From Streptomyces africanus (lineage in GTDB: Bacteria > Actinomycetota > Actinomycetes > Streptomycetales > Streptomycetaceae), in the NCBI RefSeq assembly GCF_002150735.1, contig NZ_MUKA01000268.1:1-64000 (forward strand): a stretch of 64,000 bases of DNA, in the 5' to 3' direction. Position 1 is the first letter of the stretch, and every line of letters starts with the position of its first letter. The position numbers and the translations under genes were made by a program. Of this stretch, positions 43,472 through 51,614 are shown in pieces. The notes below the pieces were generated by a model. That model had not been told where the DNA came from. It ran no database searches and was given only the letters and a program-made list of their open reading frames with translations.

Positions 43472-44827
43472 GTGACCCGCTCCCTCCGCCCTGACCTGCG
43501 CCGTGACCTGCGCCGTGACCTGTACGCCGCCGGGGCCGCCGCGCTGCTCGTGACGGCGGCCGTACTGATCGGCCGCCACATCCAGAGCACCAGTCGCACC
43601 CTGTTCGTCGACTGGCCCCCGCTGCTGGCGTCCTGGGGCCCCCACCTGGGCCCCGGCACCCCGGCGGCCGTACTCCTGGCGATCGCCATCGTGGCGTACG
43701 GCCCCGCCCTCGCGGCCCGGCTTCCCTGGCGGGCTCTGCTCCCTGTGACCTGGGGCGCGGCCACGACGTGGATCTTCTCCCTGGCCCTGATCGACGGCTG
43801 GGACCGGGGCATCGCGCACCGGCTCACCACCCGCTACGAGTACCTCCAGGTCATCGACCGCTTCGACGACATCCCCGAAGCGCTACGGGACTTCACCCAC
43901 CACATCCTCCTCGACTCCCCCGACAACTGGCCCGCCCACATCGCCGGCCACCCGCCCGCCGCCACACTCACCTTCGTCCTGCTCGACCGGATCGGGCTGC
44001 GGGGCGGCGGCTGGGCGGGCATGTGGTGCATCACCGTCGGGGCGACGGCCTGCGTCGCCGTACTGGTCACGATCCGCGCCCTGGCCGACGAGACCCTCGC
44101 CCGCAGGGCGGCCCCCTTCCTCGTCCTGGCCCCGGCGGCGGTGTGGATGGGCACGTCGGCCGACGCGTACTTCGCGGCGGTGGCTGCGTGGGCGGTGGCG
44201 CTGCTGGCCCTGGCGCTCACGCGGCGGTCCCTGTGGCGGGCGGGGGCGTCCGGGTTGTTGTTCGGCCTGACCTGCTACCTCTCCTACGGCCTCACGCTCG
44301 TCGCGCTGATCGCGGCGGCGGTCCTGATACTGGGCCGGCACGGGGTCCGCGAACGCCCCGCCCTCCTGATCCCGCTCCTCGCCGGACTGGCCGTGGTCCC
44401 GGCGGCGTTCACACTCGCCGGGTTCGACTGGTGGGAGGCGTACCGCCTGCTGGTGACGCGCTACCACCAGGGCGCGGGCGGCATCCGCCCCTACGGCTAC
44501 TGGGTGTGGGCCAACCTGGCCTGCACGGTGCTGATCACGGGCCTGGCGACGGCGGCGGGCCTGCGCCGGACGGGCACGGCGCTGCTCCACCGCCGTGCCG
44601 ACCGCGCCGCCTCGACCCACCTCGCGTTCCTCGTGTCCGCCGCCCTCCTCGCCCTGCTGATCGCCGACCTGTCCGGCATGAGCAAGGCGGAAACAGAACG
44701 CATCTGGCTGCCGTTCGCGGTGTGGCTCCTCCCGTCCTGCGCGTTGCTTCCCCACCCGCGCGCGTGGCTCACGGGGCAGGTGGTGCCGGCGCTGCTGCTC
44801 AACCATTTGCTGTTGACGGGGTGGTGA
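43472..44827 (+). CDS. polytopic membrane protein, possible GT-C-type glycosyltransferase
   Basis: A 451-residue protein with about 11 hydrophobic helices. A long extracytoplasmic loop after helix 3 (about residues 108-160) contains GWDRGIAHRLT and HPPAATL, in the position where GT-C glycosyltransferases have catalytic acidic residues, and RYHQGAGGIRPYGYWVWANL lies in a later loop. Lipid-linked sugar transfer is a guess from topology and from the nearby GT2 gene. The N-terminus repeats LRRDL. Confidence 0.6.
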   Translation: MTRSLRPDLRRDLRRDLYAAGAAALLVTAAVLIGRHIQSTSRTLFVDWPPLLASWGPHLGPGTPAAVLLAIAIVAYGPALAARLPWRALLPVTWGAATTWIFSLALIDGWDRGIAHRLTTRYEYLQVIDRFDDIPEALRDFTHHILLDSPDNWPAHIAGHPPAATLTFVLLDRIGLRGGGWAGMWCITVGATACVAVLVTIRALADETLARRAAPFLVLAPAAVWMGTSADAYFAAVAAWAVALLALALTRRSLWRAGASGLLFGLTCYLSYGLTLVALIAAAVLILGRHGVRERPALLIPLLAGLAVVPAAFTLAGFDWWEAYRLLVTRYHQGAGGIRPYGYWVWANLACTVLITGLATAAGLRRTGTALLHRRADRAASTHLAFLVSAALLALLIADLSGMSKAETERIWLPFAVWLLPSCALLPHPRAWLTGQVVPALLLNHLLLTGW

Positions 44828-45168
44828 CACCGGACGCCTTGAACCAGCGCCCTTGAGAGCCGGCGGCCTCGGACAACAGCGGTACAAGAGGGCGGCCACG
44901 CCGTGCCCTTCGTTACTCCTCGTAGAGGCCGTACTCCTGCGCCGCGGAGCCAGGGAAGGACACCAACTGGTCGCCGCACTACGAGAACACGACTGACAGC
45001 CGAGCGCACCAGGCATTCTGGGCAAGATGAGCAGCTCAGTGTATCGGTTCCACTGCAGAACGTGAACATGATCACGCGGGGGTTCCTTGCACATGTAAAT
45101 CCCAGAAGGAGAGCATAAGCAGGCCCACAGGAGACACACAGGCACATCCCGCATCGAAAAGAGAAGAC
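44828..45168. other. 341-bp intergenic region with lower GC, no gene seen
   Basis: No frame has a credible start. On the minus strand 44914-44976 reads FPGSAAQEYGLYEE before a stop, perhaps a decayed C-terminus, but an in-frame stop lies just upstream. A/T content rises towards 45169, matching the secreted-protein island. GAAGGAGAGC at about 45105 looks like a ribosome site but lacks a start codon at the right distance. Confidence 0.4.
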
Positions 45169-45684
45169 GTGCGCGCTACGTATTTCCGCAAGTCCACCGC
45201 GACGTTCATCGCGGCAGCAGGAGCCACTGTTCTGCTGGCCGTGCCCATGCCCGCGAACGCATCCACCGAGATGCCCGCAGCAGCCGCGGTGAGCGCGTCG
45301 AACCCCTGCAAGTCGAAGCACTACTCGAAGGTCGCCTACACCTTCTATATCGGCCCGAGCAAGATGCCTCTGCGCTGCGGAACGAAAACTTGGGGCTACA
45401 ACCACATAGTTGAGCGAGGACGCTGGAGCACGAGCTTCAAGAACAAGATCAGCGACACGCTCTTCAACGGCTACGAGAGGACGCCCGGGGTGTACTACCG
45501 ATACAAGGTGGGCAGCGGCTGCTCCTCGAAGCCGCCGAGGAAGAACTTCAAGGTGGTCGTCAACAAGGGCCCCCTGGGAGGCAAGCCGGGCGGTCTGACA
45601 CCTCAGGGAGTCATCACGGCCACGGTGGAGTACACAACCGCGGCCATGGCTGCGACTTCAGCGGGCGCAGGGGCAAAGTGCTGA
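45169..45684 (+). CDS. secreted protein of unknown function, candidate toxin
   Basis: A 171-residue protein from GTG 45169. A signal peptide (residues 1-32, ending PANASTEM) precedes a basic domain: KVAYTFYIGPSKMPLRCGTK, WGYNHIVERGRW, then FKNKISDTLFNGYERTPGVYYR. The LRCG...WGYxHI...RW pattern resembles C-terminal domains of secreted actinobacterial toxins in my memory, but I cannot name the family. It has four Cys, is lysine-rich, and uses AT-ending codons (ATA, AAA, TTC) more than its neighbours. A small acidic protein follows 10 bp later. Confidence 0.65.
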   Translation: MRATYFRKSTATFIAAAGATVLLAVPMPANASTEMPAAAAVSASNPCKSKHYSKVAYTFYIGPSKMPLRCGTKTWGYNHIVERGRWSTSFKNKISDTLFNGYERTPGVYYRYKVGSGCSSKPPRKNFKVVVNKGPLGGKPGGLTPQGVITATVEYTTAAMAATSAGAGAKC

Positions 45685-45694
45685 GAGGACCCGT

Positions 45695-46030
45695 ATGGCC
45701 ACCCCGGAGCAGGTAAGGGAAGCACTCACCCGAAAACTCTCAGGACTGCAGAGCGAGGGAGGCGGAACCTCTCTTGAAGTCCTTGAGGTGCAGGTGCCCT
45801 CTGTCTCCCCTGAATTGCTTCTGAAAATCCGGATCAGCATCTCAGGGCAGCTCTGGGAAGTCTCACTCGACTACCAGGGGCAGGAAGCGAGTCTGGTGAG
45901 CGGAGACCTCTCCGAGGACACCCTGGACTACCTCGGGTTCCTTGTGCGCACCCACCTGTTCGAGTGGTGGCACACGAAGGACACGGAGAAGGTCTCAGCG
46001 CGCATGGGGAAGAGACTGGACTGGCAGTAA
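45695..46030 (+). CDS. small acidic cytosolic protein, candidate immunity partner
   Basis: A 111-residue protein starting at ATG 45695, with AGAGGA 6 nt upstream. It has no signal peptide or membrane helix. MATPEQVREALTRKLSGL begins an amphipathic helix, followed by beta-rich VQVPSVSPELLLKIRISISG and a Trp-containing end (HLFEWWHTKDTEK). It is rich in Glu and Asp. Location, size and charge are those of an immunity protein to the preceding basic secreted protein; this is inferred and no family is recognised. Confidence 0.6.
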   Translation: MATPEQVREALTRKLSGLQSEGGGTSLEVLEVQVPSVSPELLLKIRISISGQLWEVSLDYQGQEASLVSGDLSEDTLDYLGFLVRTHLFEWWHTKDTEKVSARMGKRLDWQ

Positions 46031-46042
46031 CTCCGCCCCACA

Positions 46043-46115
46043 GTGAACGCACAGCCCCCGTTCCTCCTCTTGCACAGCGAAACCCCCAACCGAGAGGAAC
46101 GTGCTGTGCGTTCAC
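46043..46115 (+). promoter_or_regulatory. long two-part hairpin covering the ribosome site and start codon of the deiminase gene
   Basis: Outer arms GTGAACGCACAGC (46043-46055) and GCTGTGCGTTCAC (46103-46115) are perfectly complementary over 13 bp; inner arms CGTTCCTC (46059-46066) and GAGGAACG (46094-46101) add 8 bp, with a 27-nt loop. The GAGAGGAA ribosome site and GTG 46106 are both paired. A second GCACAGC in the loop (46072-46078) could compete for the same right arm, giving an alternative fold that frees the ribosome site. Confidence 0.65.
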
Positions 46116-48082
46116 GCACCCGTATACGCATACGTACGCGTAGACCTTCGCGCCTTTACCCGGCCGGGTCCGTCGTTCTGGCGCTCGCCGCCGCGGGATC
46201 CGTGCTGGCCGGACCGGCCGTCGCCGCCGACACCGCCGGGCGTGCCGATCTGCGGGCCGATGTGAACCGCGACGGACGGGTCGATGTCACGGGCGGCAGC
46301 GACAAGGCCGGTGAGAACAGCTGGTCCGTCGAGCGTGGAGCTGTGTATCTGCCCAATCTCGATGACGACACCAAGCGGTGCCCGGTGACCGGGCCCGGTG
46401 GCAAACCCCTGTCCGACGCCAAGCTGGCCGCGTGCAACGACGGCTCCGACACCAAGGTCAACGGCAGCGCGGACGCCGACGACCTCGCCCGGGTCCGTTC
46501 CGTCCCCATGCCGGATCTGGGCAAGGACGCCAAGGGCACACTGAAGGTCACCACGGGTGGCAAGCACACGCACCTCTTCCTCAAGCGTTCCGGGAAGTGG
46601 GTTCTGGTGACGTCCAAGACCCGGTTGTCCGCCGCCGAGTTGAGGTCCGGTGCCGAGTTCGGTGTCGAGGGCACCGATGTCGTCCGGGACAGCGCGAAGT
46701 GGGACGGCCGCGCGGTGGTCCGGCTGACGGTGACGTCCGGGCGGACGTCCACCTCCGACTCCGTGACCCTGCGCGTCGCGCCCCTGCTGACCCAGCATCA
46801 CCTGCAGAACACGCAGCAGGTGATGGTGACCGAGGTCCAGGGCCAGGGCCCGTACAGCCGTCTTCAGCAGAAGTTCGTCGCCGAACTCGGCAAGGAAGTC
46901 AAGAAGGCCGGAATCACCGCGCCCCTGGTCACGTTCAAGAAATACGCCGACCCCTGGGCCCAGGACTTCGTCGAACCGGCCTACGTCAGCATGACCGGGC
47001 CGGGCGGCCGGCGGCACGTGATGCGCGTGATGCTGCGGTCCGCCCAGCCGGACCGGGACGCGGGCCGGGAGCTGTTCGAGAAGGTGCGCGGCCGGGACAT
47101 CGGTGTGGTGCAGGTGAACGACCCGGCCGAGCCCGACGACTGGTCGCTCAACTCCATGGGGAACCTGGAGACCATCCCGCCCTACGCGCACGGCGGGCGC
47201 TCCTTCCCGGCCGGGCGGATCATCATGGGCGAGCGCAAGGACAGCGGGGCGCGGCCGTCCAAGGTGATGCGGACGATGCTGACGTCGCAGGGGTTGCAGG
47301 ATCCGCTGCTGCTGGACACCTCCTGGCTGGGCGTGGGGCACGTCGACGAGTTCGTGCAGTTCCTGCCCGCCGACACGCCGCGCGGCTGGCGCATGGGTGT
47401 CGCCGATCCGGAGGCGGGGTTGCGGCTGTTGCGCGACGCCAAGCGCGACGGCCACGGCAAGACGAAGATGTTCTCCGTCCCGGGCCGGAGCGACAGCCCG
47501 GCGCCCAAGGAGACCATCGACCAGGCGCTCGCCTCCAAGCACCTGGTGGCCGACAACGAGATGGCCGCACGGCGCATCGCTGCCAACCTGGCGATCCTGA
47601 AGCGGGAGACGGGGATCACCGACGGGGAGATCGTGCGGGTGCCGGCGCTGTACACCCGCGAGTCGGAGGTGATGACCGCCGGCGGCGACGAGATTCCCGT
47701 GCCGCGTCTGACGCGTATGGGTGCCGGGTCCGGCCTCGTGGACAGCCTCGGGGACCGCGGCCAGCAGAAGTGGCTCGCCGAGAACCCGGCCGGCTCGCGT
47801 ACGAAGGCGGCGGCGGTGATGACCAGCGCGTACGTTCCCGGAGCGGTCAACGGCGTGCTCCTGGGGCGCGATCGCTACCTCGCCCCGCGCCAGTGGGGGC
47901 CCGTGATCGGCGGCAAGGACATCTTCACGGAGGCCGTCAACACCGCGTACCGGCAGGCCGGTCTGAAGGTGTCGTACATCGACGACTGGTACACGTACCA
48001 CCTCGGCATGGGCGAGGTGCACTGCGGCACCAACACCCTGCGCGACGCGAGCGCCGCGTGGTGGCAGGGGCCGGTGGGCTGA
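46106..48082 (+). CDS. secreted protein-arginine deiminase (PAD) family protein
   Basis: A 658-residue protein. GTG 46106 is chosen because GAGAGGAA lies 6 nt upstream and a signal peptide follows directly (Arg-rich N-terminus, then LALAAAGSVLAGPAVAA). An EF-hand-like DVNRDGRVDV occurs at about residue 53. The PAD catalytic set is complete: Asp in DPWAQDF, His-x-Asp in GHVDEF and Cys in EVHCGTN near the C-terminus. PADs convert peptidyl arginine to citrulline and usually need calcium. A secreted enzyme could modify other organisms' proteins. Its start is buried in a hairpin. Confidence 0.9.
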   Translation: MRSRTRIRIRTRRPSRLYPAGSVVLALAAAGSVLAGPAVAADTAGRADLRADVNRDGRVDVTGGSDKAGENSWSVERGAVYLPNLDDDTKRCPVTGPGGKPLSDAKLAACNDGSDTKVNGSADADDLARVRSVPMPDLGKDAKGTLKVTTGGKHTHLFLKRSGKWVLVTSKTRLSAAELRSGAEFGVEGTDVVRDSAKWDGRAVVRLTVTSGRTSTSDSVTLRVAPLLTQHHLQNTQQVMVTEVQGQGPYSRLQQKFVAELGKEVKKAGITAPLVTFKKYADPWAQDFVEPAYVSMTGPGGRRHVMRVMLRSAQPDRDAGRELFEKVRGRDIGVVQVNDPAEPDDWSLNSMGNLETIPPYAHGGRSFPAGRIIMGERKDSGARPSKVMRTMLTSQGLQDPLLLDTSWLGVGHVDEFVQFLPADTPRGWRMGVADPEAGLRLLRDAKRDGHGKTKMFSVPGRSDSPAPKETIDQALASKHLVADNEMAARRIAANLAILKRETGITDGEIVRVPALYTRESEVMTAGGDEIPVPRLTRMGAGSGLVDSLGDRGQQKWLAENPAGSRTKAAAVMTSAYVPGAVNGVLLGRDRYLAPRQWGPVIGGKDIFTEAVNTAYRQAGLKVSYIDDWYTYHLGMGEVHCGTNTLRDASAAWWQGPVG

Positions 48083-48119
48083 GCGAGCCGTAGCGAGGAG
48101 CAGGCGGCGGACCGGACGG

Positions 48120-48563
48120 TCAGGAGCCGTACGGTCCGTCGCCCCGCCAGTCGTCCTGCCGGGCGCGCCCGGGCGCCAGGCGGCGGTACGCGGCGCGGGC
48201 GTGGGCGACGCGGGCCAGGGACGTGCCGACGAGCGTGGCGGTGAGCAGGCAGGCGAGCCAGGTCGTGTCGCGGGGGCCGGCCCAGGTGAGGGTGCCCGCG
48301 GGCGGTATGGCGAAGCCGTTGAGGAACAGCCAGCACAGGACGGCCGTGCCGGGGGCCGCCGTGAAGCGTGCGCACAGTCCGAGCACCGCGGCCAGCAGGG
48401 ACAGCGCGAGCAGGGCCAGTCCCGGACGGCCGGTCCCCACCACGGTGTTGAGGACTGCCACCAGTACCAGTGCGCCGCCGAACGCCCCGGCCCACACCAG
48501 CGGTGTCGCCACGGGCCTCGGAACGGGCCTGGCTCCGGTGCCCAGCGGCCTCCACTCGATCAT
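48120..48563 (-). CDS. small four-helix membrane protein
   Basis: A 147-residue protein with hydrophobic helices near residues 20-42, 48-66, 72-85 and 103-120 and a basic, soluble C-terminus (RLAPGRARQDDWRGDGPYG). No family is recognised. GGAAGGAAG lies upstream of ATG 48563. It converges with the deiminase gene, their stops 37 bp apart. Confidence 0.6.
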   Translation of the reverse strand: MIEWRPLGTGARPVPRPVATPLVWAGAFGGALVLVAVLNTVVGTGRPGLALLALSLLAAVLGLCARFTAAPGTAVLCWLFLNGFAIPPAGTLTWAGPRDTTWLACLLTATLVGTSLARVAHARAAYRRLAPGRARQDDWRGDGPYGS

Positions 48564-48666
48564 GCCGGCGCTTCCTTCCCCGAGAGTGCTCGTCAGGGTC
48601 CCACTCCCGCCTGTTCAGTGGAAACGCTCGAACCGGACAGTCGGACGACGCCGCCGAGCATGACGA

Positions 48667-48691
48667 AACCCCAGGTCCAAGACCTGGGGTT
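48667..48691. terminator. terminator downstream of the CoA-catabolic operon
   Basis: AACCCCAGGTC and GACCTGGGGTT flank CAA, an 11-bp perfect stem, 29 bp after the acyl-CoA dehydrogenase stop on the minus strand. Confidence 0.75.
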
Positions 48692-48719
48692 GCTTCGTGG
48701 AGGACCCGGCTGGTCCGCG

Positions 48720-49913
48720 TCACACGAACGCGCTCCGGCCCGTGATCGCCTTGCCGACGATCAGGGTGTTCATCTCGCGCGTGCCCTCGAAGGAGTAGAT
48801 CGCCTCGGCGTCGGCGAAGAAGCGGGCGATGTCGTGGTCCAGGAGGATTCCGTTGCCGCCGAAGATCTCCCGGCTCCAGGCCACGACCTCCCGCATCCGC
48901 GAGGTGACGAACGCCTTGGCCAGCGAGGAGTGTTCGTCGCGGAACACCCCGGCGTCCTGCAGCCGGGCGAGCTGCACCAGCATGCCCCACGACGCGGTGA
49001 TGTTGCCCAGGCTCTTGACCAGCAGGTCCTGCACGAGCTGGAAACCGCCGATCGGACGGCCGAACTGCCGCCGCTCCCGGGCGTAGTCGAGGGCCAGTTC
49101 GTAGGCGCCGGTCATGACGCCCAGCGCCTGCCAGGCCACCCCGCTGCGGGTGGCGCGCAGGATCTCGGCGACGTCACGGAAGGAGTTGATGTTCTGGAGG
49201 CGGTTCGCCTCCGGTACCCGGACGTCGGTGAGGGTGATCTCGGCGTTCTCGACGATCCGGAAGGCGATCTTGCCTTCGATCTTCGCCGGGTCGAAGCCGG
49301 GCGTGCCCTTCTCGACGACGAAGCCCTTGACGTGGTTGTCGTCGACGTCCCGCGCCCACACCACGACGTAGTCGGCGAAGGTCGCGTTGCCGATCCACTT
49401 CTTGGCGCCGTTCAGGACCCAGGTATCGCCCTCGCGCCGGGCCGTGGTGCGCATGCCGCCCGCGACGTCGGAGCCGCCGAGCGGCTCGGTCATGGCGAAC
49501 GCGCCGATCTTGTCCATCGCGGCCATCGCCGGGAGCCAGCGGTCGCGCTGCTCCTGGTTCCCGCCGGAGTGGACGGAGTACATCGCGAGGCCGTTGTGGA
49601 CGCCGAAGAAGGTGGCCACCGAGGCGTCGGTGCGGCTCAGTTCCATCGCCAGCATGCCGCTGAGCAGGTTGCTGACGGCGGGCCGGTGCTCGCCGTAGCC
49701 CTCGTAGGGCAGGCCGGCGAGGCCGCTGTCGCGGAAGATGCCGACGAGTTCCCGGGGAAACTCGCCCTTGGCCCAGTGGGCGTTGACCAGCGGCTTGATC
49801 TCGTCGCGCATCAGGGCACGGGCCTTGAGGAGGATCTTCCGCTCCTCGTCGGGCAGCAGTGCCTCGTAGGCGTAGAAGTCCGCGACCAGCTGGTCGTCGA
49901 GCGTGGTGGTCAT
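48720..49913 (-). CDS. acyl-CoA dehydrogenase
   Basis: A 397-residue flavoprotein of standard length. FAMTEPLGGSDVAGGMRTTA and WVLNGAKKWIGNATFAD are the FAD/substrate loops, RQFGRPIGGFQLVQDLL lies at the dimer interface, and the catalytic-base region reads AEAIYSFEGTREMN. The overall pattern is closest to glutaryl/crotonobetainyl-type dehydrogenases, but specificity is not certain. It is last in a five-gene operon, one base after the 3-hydroxyacyl-CoA dehydrogenase stop. Confidence 0.9.
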   Translation of the reverse strand: MTTTLDDQLVADFYAYEALLPDEERKILLKARALMRDEIKPLVNAHWAKGEFPRELVGIFRDSGLAGLPYEGYGEHRPAVSNLLSGMLAMELSRTDASVATFFGVHNGLAMYSVHSGGNQEQRDRWLPAMAAMDKIGAFAMTEPLGGSDVAGGMRTTARREGDTWVLNGAKKWIGNATFADYVVVWARDVDDNHVKGFVVEKGTPGFDPAKIEGKIAFRIVENAEITLTDVRVPEANRLQNINSFRDVAEILRATRSGVAWQALGVMTGAYELALDYARERRQFGRPIGGFQLVQDLLVKSLGNITASWGMLVQLARLQDAGVFRDEHSSLAKAFVTSRMREVVAWSREIFGGNGILLDHDIARFFADAEAIYSFEGTREMNTLIVGKAITGRSAFV

Positions 49914-49914
49914 C

Positions 49915-50865
49915 TCAGTTTTCCTCCTTGTCGGCGCTGTCCAGGGCGGACAGGACGGCGAGTTGCCTGCGGTCGCGCGTCTCGGTGAGGTCCGCGTACG
50001 GGGCGGAGCCGTAGGCCTGTTCCACGGCTGCGATGAGCCGTTCCTGCTGGTCTTGGTCGTGTGACGGGGTGCCGAGGTCCGCCCACATGCGCTTCATCGA
50101 GGGGCCGATGTGCTCGGCAAGGTGCCGGTAGCCGCCCGGTCCGCCGCCCAGGTGCGAGCCGAGGAACGGCCCGACCGTGGCCCAGCGCAGGCCCAGCGAG
50201 TTGGTCATCACCGTGTCGAGCTCCTCGGGCGTCACCACGCCCTGCTCGACGAGGTACACCGCCTCGCGGCTGAGGGCGTTCTGCAGCCGGTTCCCGACGA
50301 AGCCGGGGATCTCCTTGCGTTCGACGACCGGGGTGCGGCCGACCGCGGTGTAGAAGTCGACGGCGGCCCGCACGGCGTCCTCGCCGGTGCGCTCACCGGG
50401 CACGACCTCGACGAGCGGGACGAGGTGGGGCGGGTTGAAGGGGTGGCCGATCAGGACGCGGGCGGCGTCGTCGTCCGCCAGCTCCTTGGTGAACTCGGTC
50501 GACGGGATGGCCGACGAGGAGCTGAGCAGCAGCGCGTGGCCGGGCGCCTCCCGGGCCAGACCGGCGAACAGGTCCTGCTTGAACTCGACGCGCTCGGGGC
50601 CGTTCTCCTGGACGACGTCCGCGTCCCGGACCGCCTCGGTGACGTCGGTGGTGATGTGCACCCGGCCGGCGAGTCCGGTCACGTCCAGGCCGCGGGCGGC
50701 CAGGTGCGGGGCGGACTGCGCCAGGGCCTCGTCCACCGCCTCGGCGAGGTCCGGTCGCGGGTCGCTCACCCGGACCGTCAGGCCGTGCGCCGCGAACAGC
50801 GCCGTCCAGGACAGTCCGATGGTCCCGGCGCCGATCACCGCGGCCGTACGGAAGGTGCGGGTCAT
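49915..50865 (-). CDS. 3-hydroxyacyl-CoA dehydrogenase-family protein (possibly carnitine-dehydrogenase-like)
   Basis: A 316-residue enzyme. The NAD-binding VIGAGTIGLSWTALFAAHG, the catalytic HPFNPPHLVPLVEVVPGE and GFVGNRLQNAL are intact. The combination HPFNPPHLVP with single-domain length places it near L-carnitine dehydrogenase/lambda-crystallin rather than classical FadB. The start overlaps the decarboxylase stop by four bases. Confidence 0.88.
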   Translation of the reverse strand: MTRTFRTAAVIGAGTIGLSWTALFAAHGLTVRVSDPRPDLAEAVDEALAQSAPHLAARGLDVTGLAGRVHITTDVTEAVRDADVVQENGPERVEFKQDLFAGLAREAPGHALLLSSSSAIPSTEFTKELADDDAARVLIGHPFNPPHLVPLVEVVPGERTGEDAVRAAVDFYTAVGRTPVVERKEIPGFVGNRLQNALSREAVYLVEQGVVTPEELDTVMTNSLGLRWATVGPFLGSHLGGGPGGYRHLAEHIGPSMKRMWADLGTPSHDQDQQERLIAAVEQAYGSAPYADLTETRDRRQLAVLSALDSADKEEN

Positions 50866-51608
50866 GACGCGGCTCCCTTCAGGTAGTCGTGGACCGGCTC
50901 GACGCCGGACAGCGTCAGGTCGGTGAGGATGTGGCTGGCGGAGACGACCTCCAGCACCGGCAGGTCGGCCAGCGGGGCGAGCACGTGCGCGAAGAGCTGG
51001 AGCCGGGCGGGCCCGGTCCACGCCTCCTTGACGGTGACGTCGGTGATGCGCGTGCGGACGAGTTCCTGCACGCGCGGCAGCCCGTCGTAGCCGGGAATCG
51101 TCTTGAGCATGAAGGTCGGCACGGTGATCTGCGCCTCGGCCTCGCGCCGGTCCAGCTCGTGGTGCTTGTAACCCATGGTCGCGGTGGCGACCCGCAGGCT
51201 GCCGTGGTCGAGGGTGCCGACGAGCGCGCCGGAGTCGACGGTGAGCGACGGGGAGCCGAGCACCTTCGGGTAGGCGGAGACCTCGCGGCCGGAGGCGGTC
51301 GCCGGGAAGTTGTCGAGGTACATCGCGTGCAGGTACTCGCCCTGCTCGCCCTCGAAGCCGACCGGGATCGCCTGCCCGGCTTCCGTGTAGGGGCCGTAGC
51401 CGCTGACGTCGCCCATCTTCATGACCTCGAACCGGACCAGGGGTTCACCGATCCGCAGCGGTTCGGGGACGACGGCCCGCAGCGCGTCGGGGTCGGTGCG
51501 GTAGACGACGTTGAGGTACTCCCGGTCGGTGAAGCGCGGGACCGTCGGCGCGTACGCCGGGCTGGTGAGCGGGGTGGTGAGGTGCTGTCGTACGTCCTCG
51601 GCGTGCAT
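50862..51608 (-). CDS. acetoacetate decarboxylase-family protein
   Basis: A 248-residue protein. YLHAMYLDNFPATASGREVSAYPK with a conserved Lys (the Schiff-base residue of acetoacetate decarboxylase) and the earlier RFEVMKMGD strand identify the family. Typical members decarboxylate acetoacetate to acetone; others act as aldolase/dehydratases. Within this operon it could act on a beta-keto acid from the pathway. Coupled to the next gene by ATGA. Confidence 0.85.
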   Translation of the reverse strand: MHAEDVRQHLTTPLTSPAYAPTVPRFTDREYLNVVYRTDPDALRAVVPEPLRIGEPLVRFEVMKMGDVSGYGPYTEAGQAIPVGFEGEQGEYLHAMYLDNFPATASGREVSAYPKVLGSPSLTVDSGALVGTLDHGSLRVATATMGYKHHELDRREAEAQITVPTFMLKTIPGYDGLPRVQELVRTRITDVTVKEAWTGPARLQLFAHVLAPLADLPVLEVVSASHILTDLTLSGVEPVHDYLKGAAS

Positions 51609-51614
51609 GGCGGC

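Noticed and set aside
44497-45405. 302-codon minus-strand frame
   Set aside because: It runs across two plus-strand genes and an AT-richer spacer without coding signature.
46112-48022. 636-codon minus-strand frame
   Set aside because: Shadow of the deiminase gene with no family pattern.
48667-48691. tRNA or attachment-site-like hairpin
   Set aside because: The stem-loop fits a plain terminator after the CoA operon; there is no cloverleaf and no integrase nearby.
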